Source of the DNA: Chryseobacterium sp. c4a
Lineage (GTDB): Bacteria > Bacteroidota > Bacteroidia > Flavobacteriales > Weeksellaceae
Length of the DNA: 64,000 nt
Direction: 5' to 3'
Assembly (NCBI RefSeq): GCF_009900745.1
Contig: NZ_WXVU01000015.1
Span: forward strand, 62,001 to 126,000
The notes under the pieces were generated by a model. That model had not been told where the DNA came from and made no database searches. It saw only the letters and a list, made by a program, of their open reading frames with translations. A program made the position numbers and the translations under genes. This document shows, piece by piece, positions 8,485 through 14,599 of the stretch. The first letter of the stretch is position 1. Each line of letters opens with the position of its first letter.

Positions 8485-8593
8485 AATATAACAATTTATG
8501 AATGTAACAGTTTACCAATCAATGTAAATGCCTAGCATGATTCAATTTTTTGATAAAATTGTTACATTGGTAAACTGATACATTGTTACATTA
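8485..8593. repeat. Octamer hairpin repeat, copy 4 (paaG-paaH gap)
   Basis: The left arm includes AATGTAAC and AGTTTACC. The right arm ATTGTTAC, ATTGGTAA, ACTGATAC, ATTGTTAC is its complement in 8-base register. The loop is AT-rich and holds TGCCTAGCATGATTC. Confidence 0.75.
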
Positions 8594-8604
8594 TTTTTTT
8601 AACT

Positions 8605-9735
8605 ATGAATATTGGAATTATTGGGGCAGGAACCATGGGTGTTGGAATTGCTCAGGTAGCTGCAACAGCAGGATGCAAGGTCGTTTTATTCGACGCTAAT
8701 GCTCCACAAATAGATAAAGCACTTACAGGTTTAGAGAAAACCCTTCAGAAATTAGCTGAAAAAGGAAAAATTTCTCAGGAAAAAACCACAGAGATCAGAA
8801 ACAATATCGTTAAAGGTGAAGCATTACAGGATTTAAAAGATGCTGATTTAGTTATCGAAGCGATCATTGAAAACAAAGATATCAAAACCAAGGTTTTTAC
8901 AGAACTTGAAACGTATGTTTCTGAAGACTGTATCATCGGCTCCAATACATCATCCATTTCTATCACCTCTCTTGGTGCAGAATTGAAGAAACCGGAGCGT
9001 TTCATCGGAATTCACTTTTTCAATCCGGCTCCGTTGATGCCTTTAGTGGAAGTGATTCCATCTTTATTAACAGAAAAAACTTTAGCTGAAAAAATATACA
9101 ACCTCATGAAAGACTGGGGCAAAGTACCTGTTATTGCTAAAGATATTCCTGGGTTTATTGTGAATAGAATTGCTCGTCCATATTATGGTGAAGCATTAAG
9201 AATTGTAGAAGAAAATTTGGCAACACCCGAACAGGTGGATGAAGCCATGAAAACTCTTGGAAACTTTAAAATGGGGCCTTTTGAGTTAATGGATCTTATT
9301 GGAGTAGATGTAAACTTCGCTGTGACTACAACGGTTTATAAAGATTATTTCTACGATCCGAAATATAAACCTTCTTTACTTCAACAAAGAATGTCGGAAG
9401 CTAAACTTCATGGCAGAAAAACAGGAAAAGGATTCTATGATTACAGTGAAGGTGCTGTAAAACCCGAAGCACAGAAAGATGATGTTCTTTATCAACAAAT
9501 CTTTTTAAGAATCATTTCAATGCTCATCAATGAAGCTGTTGAAGCGAAAAGATTAGGCGTTGCCAATGACGAAGATATTGAACTGGCGATGCAGAAAGGA
9601 GTAAATTATCCAAAAGGATTATTAGGCTGGGGAAAGGAAATAGGATATTCAAAAATTTCCGAAACATTACTAGATCTTTACAACGAATATCAGGAAGAAA
9701 GGTACAGACAAAGTCCGTTACTACGTAAAATGTAA
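8605..9735 (+). CDS. paaH: 3-hydroxyacyl-CoA dehydrogenase PaaH
   Basis: This enzyme oxidises 3-hydroxyadipyl-CoA to 3-oxoadipyl-CoA with NAD+. The 376 residues open with the dinucleotide motif GAGTMGVGIAQ, followed by SNTSSISITSL, HFFNPAPLMPLVEVIP (catalytic His of the family) and GFIVNRIARP, then the C-terminal dehydrogenase domain (GPFELMDLIGVD, KTGKGFYDY) and a second shortened C-terminal helical repeat. The length lies between simple HbdA proteins (about 280) and E. coli PaaH (about 475). The position between paaG and paaI/paaJ supports the name. Confidence 0.92.
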   Translation: MNIGIIGAGTMGVGIAQVAATAGCKVVLFDANAPQIDKALTGLEKTLQKLAEKGKISQEKTTEIRNNIVKGEALQDLKDADLVIEAIIENKDIKTKVFTELETYVSEDCIIGSNTSSISITSLGAELKKPERFIGIHFFNPAPLMPLVEVIPSLLTEKTLAEKIYNLMKDWGKVPVIAKDIPGFIVNRIARPYYGEALRIVEENLATPEQVDEAMKTLGNFKMGPFELMDLIGVDVNFAVTTTVYKDYFYDPKYKPSLLQQRMSEAKLHGRKTGKGFYDYSEGAVKPEAQKDDVLYQQIFLRIISMLINEAVEAKRLGVANDEDIELAMQKGVNYPKGLLGWGKEIGYSKISETLLDLYNEYQEERYRQSPLLRKM

Positions 9736-9739
9736 CAAT

Positions 9740-9830
9740 ATACCAATCTAACAATGTAGCAATTGCGCTGTCATGCTGAGCTTGTCGAAGCATCTCATTG
9801 GTAAACTGTTACATTGTTAAATTATTAGAT
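9740..9830. repeat. Octamer hairpin repeat, copy 5, with TCATGCTGAGC insert in the loop
   Basis: The arms are built of 8-base units (AATATACC, AATCTAAC, AATGTAGC on the left; GGTAAACTGTTACATTGTTA on the right). The loop (about 9766-9795) contains GTCATGCTGAGCTTGTCGAA followed by GCATCT, related to the insert in the loop of copy 2. Confidence 0.75.
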
Positions 9831-9837
9831 TGAATAA

Positions 9838-10152
9838 ATGAATATAGAGGAATTCAGAGCAGAACTGGAAACAAGGCTTCTCATTGAAAAGCAGTATTTA
9901 ACTCAGGAAGCTTCTTCCATGGAGAGTCAGGAAAGACTCGAATTACTTGGGAAGTTTAACGAAAAATACAGAATGCTGATTAATCGATTAGCCATTGAAA
10001 ATGGGATTGACTTAAATGCATTATATGAACCGGAAAATAGCTCTGTTGATTCCGATACTCATCTTTCATATGAACAGGTAATTCTTGGTAAAACCATGAG
10101 CGTTTACGATAGATTATCAGATGAATTGTATGAAGAAATAATAAACGAATAG
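9838..10152 (+). CDS. Hypothetical 104-residue protein within the paa cluster
   Basis: I do not recognise this family. The 104-residue protein is acidic and predicted mostly helical; residues 1-60 (EEFRAELETRLLIEKQYL onwards) could form a helical pair. The remainder is less structured and ends in an acidic helix. There is no signal peptide, cysteine cluster or known motif. Its stop is 5 bases before the paaI start, so it is probably co-translated with the thioesterase. Confidence 0.7.
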   Translation: MNIEEFRAELETRLLIEKQYLTQEASSMESQERLELLGKFNEKYRMLINRLAIENGIDLNALYEPENSSVDSDTHLSYEQVILGKTMSVYDRLSDELYEEIINE

Positions 10153-10157
10153 TAAAA

Positions 10158-10571
10158 ATGAATCCAAGACAAGTTGCAGATTATATGTTCGATCAGGATT
10201 ATTTTTCCCAATGGATGAATATCAAAATGATTGAAGTGAAAGAAAACTATTGCCTGATAGAAATGCCTATCAAAAAGGACATGCTGAATGGGCTTAAAAC
10301 CGTTCATGGTGGAGTTACCTTTGCTTTTGCAGATTCAGCATTAGCATTTTCATCCAACAATACCGGAGATGCAGCTGTAGCTTTAAATTGTATCATCAAT
10401 TTTACCAAAGCTGGAAAAGAAGGTGATGTGTTTAGAGCAGAAAGTGTTCTGGTTAATGATACCAGAAAAACAGCTGTTTATGATATTAAAATCACCAACC
10501 AAAACGAAGAACTGATTGCCAAATTTGTAGGAACAGTTTATAAAATCGGGAAAAAAGTAACTGAACTATAA
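10158..10571 (+). CDS. paaI: Hydroxyphenylacetyl-CoA thioesterase PaaI
   Basis: This hotdog-fold thioesterase of 137 residues removes CoA from dead-end ring-hydroxylated intermediates and so frees the CoA pool. The family signature NGLKTVHGGVTFAFADSALA is present with the catalytic-type Asp in the central helix, followed by the conserved LNCIINFTKAGKEGDVF strand region. Normal length. It follows the small unknown gene by 5 bases. Confidence 0.92.
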   Translation: MNPRQVADYMFDQDYFSQWMNIKMIEVKENYCLIEMPIKKDMLNGLKTVHGGVTFAFADSALAFSSNNTGDAAVALNCIINFTKAGKEGDVFRAESVLVNDTRKTAVYDIKITNQNEELIAKFVGTVYKIGKKVTEL

Positions 10572-10574
10572 GTT

Positions 10575-10612
10575 CAATGTAATAATATACCAGTATAACA
10601 ATGTACCAATAA
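10575..10612. repeat. Octamer repeat, left arm only (copy 6, split)
   Basis: Units AATGTAAT, AATATACC, AGTATAAC, AATGTACC lie directly after paaI. The matching right arm is not next to it but lies beyond the following gene, at 11003-11040. Confidence 0.75.
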
Positions 10613-10639
10613 TAAAAAGAAAATTTATTTCTGACACAA

Positions 10640-11002
10640 ATGATAAATTTCGAAAATAATCCATTAATTGAGAAAACTGTTCAATTTTCTTTAGATATAA
10701 TTGAATTTTGTGAATTGTTAGAAGAAAAAAGAAAATTTGTTATCGCAAAACAACTATTACGTTCCGGAACAAGTATAGGTGCAAATGCTTTTGAGGCACA
10801 AAATCCTCACAGTAAGAATGATTTTGTAAATAAAATTAAAATTGCAGCTAAAGAATTGGAAGAAACCAAATATTGGCTATATCTGTGTAAGAATTCTAAA
10901 ACTTATCCTTTTGAAAAAAAATTAGAAGTTCAAATTACAGAGATTGGAAAGATAATATATAAAATATTAAGTACAAGTTTAAATAAAAACCCATCAATCT
11001 AG
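10640..11002 (+). CDS. Four-helix-bundle protein (23S rRNA intervening-sequence protein-like)
   Basis: The 120-residue helical protein shows the recognisable motif of this family: QLLRSGTSIGANAFEAQN, then KIAAKELEETKYWLYL. Members were first noted in insertions of 23S rRNA genes, but free-standing homologs are common in Bacteroidota. The biochemical role is unknown. It has no link to phenylacetate breakdown and lies exactly between the two halves of an octamer hairpin repeat, so it looks like inserted cargo. The start ATG at 10640 gives the usual N-terminus. Confidence 0.85.
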   Translation: MINFENNPLIEKTVQFSLDIIEFCELLEEKRKFVIAKQLLRSGTSIGANAFEAQNPHSKNDFVNKIKIAAKELEETKYWLYLCKNSKTYPFEKKLEVQITEIGKIIYKILSTSLNKNPSI

Positions 11003-11040
11003 TATTGTTACACTGTTACATTGCTAAATTGTTATATTAA
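11003..11040. repeat. Octamer repeat, right arm only (copy 6, split)
   Basis: The stretch after the four-helix-bundle gene reads ATTGTTAC, ACTGTTAC, ATTGCTAA, ATTGTTAT. This is the reverse-complement partner of the left arm at 10575-10612. Confidence 0.75.
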
Positions 11041-11047
11041 AATAATT

Positions 11048-12253
11048 ATGAACAACGTATACATCATAGACTATGTGAGAACTCCTATTTCAAAACTACA
11101 GGGAGGATTATCAGAAGTAAGAGCCGATGACTTGGCGGCCATTGTTATCAAAGAAGTGGTAGCAAGAAACCCTGAAGTTCCTGTTGAAGAAATTGAGGAT
11201 GTAATCTTCGGATGTGCCAATCAGGCTGGGGAAGATAATAGAAATGTAGCCAGAATGGGGCTTTTATTGGCCGGACTTCCTTATAAAATAGGAGGTGAGA
11301 CGGTAAACAGACTTTGTGCTTCAGGAATGTCAGCGGTAGCCAATGCTTTCCGTTCCATTGCAGCAGGGGAGGGTGAGATTTATATTGCAGGTGGAGTAGA
11401 GCATATGACTCGTTCTCCTTATGTAATGTCTAAGCCTAGTGCAGCTTTCGGAAGAGACAGTCAGATGTATGATACTACTTTTGGATGGAGGTTTGTGAAC
11501 CCGAAAATGAAAGAAATGTACGGTGTTGACGGAATGGGTGAAACAGCTGAAAATCTTGCAGACATTCATCAGATCAACAGAGAAGATCAGGATAAATTTG
11601 CCCTTTGGTCTCAGCAAAAAGCGACTAAAGCTCAGGAAAGTGGAAGATTGGCTGAAGAAATTGTAAAAGTTGAAATTCCTCAAAGAAAAGGTGATCCTAT
11701 CGTTTTTGAAAAAGATGAGTTTATCAAACCCACTTCTTCTATGGAAGGATTAGGAAAACTTCGCCCGGCTTTCAGAAAAGAAGGAACGGTAACTGCCGGA
11801 AATGCTTCAGGAATGAATGACGGAGCAGCAGCATTGATCTTAGCCAGCGAAGAAGCTGTGAAAAAATATGGGTTAAAACCGAAAGCTAAAATCTTAGGAT
11901 CTTCTGTAGCTGGTGTTGAACCAAGGATTATGGGAATAGGGCCTGTGGAAGCTACTCAAAAGCTATTAAAGAGATTAAACCTTTCTCTTGATGATATGGA
12001 TATCATTGAATTAAATGAGGCTTTTGCAGCACAAGCATTGGCTGTAACAAGAAGCTTAGGGCTGCAAGATGATGATGCAAGAATAAATCCTAATGGAGGT
12101 GCCATTGCCATAGGTCACCCACTAGGAGTTTCCGGTGCAAGAATTATCGGTTCGGCAGCTATGGAACTTCAGAAACAAGATAAAAAATATGCATTGTGTA
12201 CTCTTTGTATCGGTGTTGGACAAGGGTATGCAATGGTGATTGAAAAAGTATAA
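11048..12253 (+). CDS. paaJ: 3-oxoadipyl-CoA thiolase PaaJ
   Basis: This enzyme cleaves 3-oxoadipyl-CoA (and the dehydrosuberyl analogue) to succinyl-CoA and acetyl-CoA. The 401-residue protein has all thiolase signatures: acylated Cys in NRLCASGMSAV, the NEAFAAQALAV block, GGAIAIGHPLGVSGAR with the catalytic His, and the second Cys in LCTLCIGVGQG. A TTG further upstream at 11021 extends the frame, but ATG 11048 gives the conserved start MNNVYIIDYVRTPI. Length is typical (about 400). Confidence 0.94.
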   Translation: MNNVYIIDYVRTPISKLQGGLSEVRADDLAAIVIKEVVARNPEVPVEEIEDVIFGCANQAGEDNRNVARMGLLLAGLPYKIGGETVNRLCASGMSAVANAFRSIAAGEGEIYIAGGVEHMTRSPYVMSKPSAAFGRDSQMYDTTFGWRFVNPKMKEMYGVDGMGETAENLADIHQINREDQDKFALWSQQKATKAQESGRLAEEIVKVEIPQRKGDPIVFEKDEFIKPTSSMEGLGKLRPAFRKEGTVTAGNASGMNDGAAALILASEEAVKKYGLKPKAKILGSSVAGVEPRIMGIGPVEATQKLLKRLNLSLDDMDIIELNEAFAAQALAVTRSLGLQDDDARINPNGGAIAIGHPLGVSGARIIGSAAMELQKQDKKYALCTLCIGVGQGYAMVIEKV

Positions 12254-12261
12254 CTTTTCAA

Positions 12262-12346
12262 ATAATGTAACAATGTAACAGTTTACCAATATAACAATAT
12301 TCATCTATTGCTAGACTGCTACATTGTTAAATTGGTACATTAAATT
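12262..12346. repeat. Octamer hairpin repeat, copy 7 (paaJ-paaY gap)
   Basis: The left arm AATGTAAC, AATGTAAC, AGTTTACC, AATATAAC and the right arm ATTGCTAG, ACTGCTAC, ATTGTTAA, ATTGGTAC form a clear hairpin with a short ATTCATCT loop. This is one of the best preserved copies. Confidence 0.8.
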
Positions 12347-12354
12347 TAAACTTT

Positions 12355-12948
12355 ATGAACATTTACTCATATCACGGAATCCGTCCTATTATAAAACCCT
12401 CTGCCTATATTCATCCGCAGGCAGTAATTATAGGGAATGTGGAAATTGGTGAAGAAGTCTATATCGGCCCGAATGCAGTAATTCGTGGCGACTGGGGAAA
12501 AATTATCATTAAAGATGGAGCGAATGTTCAAGAGAATTGTACACTCCATGTTTTCCCCAATATAGAAACGATTTTAGAGGAATCTGCTCACATTGGACAC
12601 GGAGCGATTATTCACTCGGGACATATCGGAAAAAACTGTTTGATCGGAATGAATTCTGTAGTGATGGACAAAGCTTATATCGGTGATGAAAGTATTGTGG
12701 GTGCTTTGGCATTCGTTCCAGCTAATTTCAGATGTGAACCCAGAAAATTGATTGTAGGAAGTCCTGCAAAAATTATCCGTGATGTTTCTGATGAAATGAT
12801 TCATTGGAAAACAGAAGGAACAAAACTATATCAGGAATTGGCAAGAGAAGGAAAAGAAGCCATTCTGCCTTGTGAGCCTTTTACTGAGTATGTAAAGCAG
12901 ATCCCAACAAAGATTGTAGATTATAGTATCTGGGATGATGTGAAATAA
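12355..12948 (+). CDS. paaY: PaaY, left-handed beta-helix hexapeptide-repeat protein
   Basis: The 197-residue protein shows the hexapeptide repeats of gamma-carbonic-anhydrase-like folds (IGNVEIGEEVYIGPNAVI, then GANVQENCTLHV) and metal-binding histidines in HIGHGAIIHSGHIGKNCLIGMNS. PaaY homologs act as thioesterases that clear toxic CoA esters of the paa pathway. Normal length. It is the last recognisable pathway gene before the RAYT element. Confidence 0.9.
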   Translation: MNIYSYHGIRPIIKPSAYIHPQAVIIGNVEIGEEVYIGPNAVIRGDWGKIIIKDGANVQENCTLHVFPNIETILEESAHIGHGAIIHSGHIGKNCLIGMNSVVMDKAYIGDESIVGALAFVPANFRCEPRKLIVGSPAKIIRDVSDEMIHWKTEGTKLYQELAREGKEAILPCEPFTEYVKQIPTKIVDYSIWDDVK

Positions 12949-12961
12949 CTATGGAATCTCT

Positions 12962-12994
12962 AAACCTAACAGGTTTCTAAAACCTGTTAGGTTT
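12962..12994. repeat. REP-like palindrome, left copy flanking the RAYT gene
   Basis: AAACCTAACAGGTTT (12962-12976), CTA loop, AAACCTGTTAGGTTT (12980-12994) forms a perfect 15-bp stem. Each arm is itself a small hairpin (AAACCT/AGGTTT). An identical copy lies on the other side of the transposase gene. Confidence 0.9.
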
Positions 12995-13018
12995 ACACTT
13001 AAGTATTGGATTAAAAAG

Positions 13019-13597
13019 ATGGTTAACACAGAAAGTTTTGAATTTGAAGGAATCTACCATATTTTCTCTCATGTAAATGGGACTGAAATTATTTTTCGTG
13101 AAGCTTCAAATTATCAGTTTTTTCTGGAAAAAGTAGAGAAATATATTCATCCTATAGCTGATATATATGCTTACTGTCTGTTGCCTAATCATTTCCATTT
13201 ATTATTGAGATTTAAGAGTTTTGAGAATGTAAATAATGAGAATGAACATCAATTCTTAATGAAACCTTTCAGTGACTTGTTGAATGCTTATGCAAAAGCT
13301 TATAATAAGGTTTATAACAGAAAAGGAGCTCTTTTTCTTAATACAATAAAGCGGAAAAAAGTGAATGATGAAAAGTATTTGTTGAAAGTTGTACACTATA
13401 TACATAACAATCCTGTACATCATGGCATTGTTAACAATATTGAAAATTGGAAACATTCTTCCTATAAATCTTTTTTTAATTTAGAAAAAGAAAGCAAATT
13501 GGATAGGAAAACGATATTAGATTATTTTGAAACAATAGAAGACTTTATGGTTTATCATAATTCAAATGTTGAATATGATTATTTGGATTTAGAATAG
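13019..13597 (+). CDS. REP-associated tyrosine transposase (RAYT, Y1 HUH family)
   Basis: The 192-residue protein belongs to the IS200/IS605-type Y1 transposases, RAYT branch. The HUH metal-binding motif is visible in CLLPNHFHLLL near residue 60 and the catalytic tyrosine region in HYIHNNPVHHGI near residue 125. RAYTs cut and join single-stranded DNA at REP hairpins. Here the gene is bracketed by two identical 33-base palindromes, its probable recognition sites. Both domains look intact, so it may be active. It lies between paaY and an esterase, on the same strand as the paa genes. Confidence 0.88.
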   Translation: MVNTESFEFEGIYHIFSHVNGTEIIFREASNYQFFLEKVEKYIHPIADIYAYCLLPNHFHLLLRFKSFENVNNENEHQFLMKPFSDLLNAYAKAYNKVYNRKGALFLNTIKRKKVNDEKYLLKVVHYIHNNPVHHGIVNNIENWKHSSYKSFFNLEKESKLDRKTILDYFETIEDFMVYHNSNVEYDYLDLE

Positions 13598-13609
13598 TTG
13601 TGAAAATCT

Positions 13610-13642
13610 AAACCTAACAGGTTTCTAAAACCTGTTAGGTTT
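13610..13642. repeat. REP-like palindrome, right copy flanking the RAYT gene
   Basis: This is the same 33-base palindrome as at 12962-12994: AAACCTAACAGGTTT, CTA, AAACCTGTTAGGTTT. It is in the same orientation and preceded by the same short TCT. The element boundary downstream is the start of the esterase gene. Confidence 0.9.
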
Positions 13643-13657
13643 CAAAAAAAATTAAAT

Positions 13658-14485
13658 ATGATTAAGAAAATTGCTCTTGTATGCAGTATGATGTTGGCGG
13701 TAAACTATACAATTTCAGCGCAGACTGTTACTGCTAAGCCGCTTACAATAGGAGAAGTGAGGACTATTAAGTCCAAAACATTGAATGAGGAAAGAACATT
13801 AAACATCTATCTTCCTCAAAATTTTGATAAAGCAAAATCATACCCTATTATCTATCTTTTGGATGGAAGTATGAATGAAGACTTTATTCATGTTTCAGGA
13901 TTGGTGCAGTTCTTTAATCAGATGTATTCTATGCCGGAAACTATTGTGGTAGGAATTGCCAATGTGGATAGAAAAAGAGATTTTACTTTTCACACGGATA
14001 TAAAAGATTTACAGAAAGACTATCCTACAACAGGACATTCCGATAAGTTTATTACTTTTTTTGAAAAGGAATTGAAACCTTATGTTGAAAGTCAGTTCAA
14101 AACAACAGAGAAGTACTTATTTGGTCAATCTCTTGGAGGACTTTTAGCAACAGAGATTTTATTGAAAAAACCTGAAATGTTCAATAATTACTTCATTATT
14201 AGCCCTAGTTTATGGTGGGATGATGAAAGCCTTTTAAAGCAGGCTCCTCAATTACTTTCAAAATCTTCGGATACTAAAAAATTCGTTTATGTTTCTGTAG
14301 GAAAAGGAGAGCACCCTGTAATGGTAAAAGATGCAGAGAGCTTGTATGATGTTTTGAAAAAAGCAGAAAAGAAAAACTGGACTGTAGAATATAAAATGAT
14401 GGAAACAGATAACCACGCCACGATTCTTCACAGAAGTTTATATGAAGGATTAGTAAAGTTGTTTCCGTATCAGGAACCGAAATAA
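13658..14485 (+). CDS. Secreted alpha/beta esterase (Fes/IroE or esterase D-like)
   Basis: The 275-residue protein has a Sec signal peptide (about residues 1-21, ending SAQT) and an esterase-D-type alpha/beta fold: NIYLPQNFDKAKSYPIIYLLDG, the nucleophile elbow GQSLGG, SPSLWWDD and a C-terminal His in DNHATILHRSL. Relatives include siderophore (enterochelin-type) esterases and feruloyl-esterase-like proteins. The substrate cannot be told from sequence. It lies between the right REP copy and paaZ and has no evident role in phenylacetate breakdown. Confidence 0.85.
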   Translation: MIKKIALVCSMMLAVNYTISAQTVTAKPLTIGEVRTIKSKTLNEERTLNIYLPQNFDKAKSYPIIYLLDGSMNEDFIHVSGLVQFFNQMYSMPETIVVGIANVDRKRDFTFHTDIKDLQKDYPTTGHSDKFITFFEKELKPYVESQFKTTEKYLFGQSLGGLLATEILLKKPEMFNNYFIISPSLWWDDESLLKQAPQLLSKSSDTKKFVYVSVGKGEHPVMVKDAESLYDVLKKAEKKNWTVEYKMMETDNHATILHRSLYEGLVKLFPYQEPK

Positions 14486-14489
14486 ATTA

Positions 14490-14592
14490 TAAGTGTAACA
14501 ATATACCAATGTAAAAATGTAACAATTACTTTCATGCCGAATACAGAAGGTATGTATTGAAAAACTGTTAGATTGATACATTGTTAAATTAA
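14490..14592. repeat. Octamer hairpin repeat, copy 8 (esterase-paaZ gap)
   Basis: The left arm holds AATATACC, AATGTAAA, AATGTAAC and the right arm ACTGTTAGATTGATACATTG followed by TTAAATT. The loop TTTCATGCCGAATACAGAAG followed by GTATG looks like a worn version of the TCATNCTGAGC insert seen in copies 2 and 5. Confidence 0.65.
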
Positions 14593-14599
14593 ATATTAT

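Noticed and set aside
2061..14592. Octamer repeats as a CRISPR array
   Set aside because: Units are directly consecutive without unique spacers, occur as inverted arms in separate gaps, and no cas genes are present.
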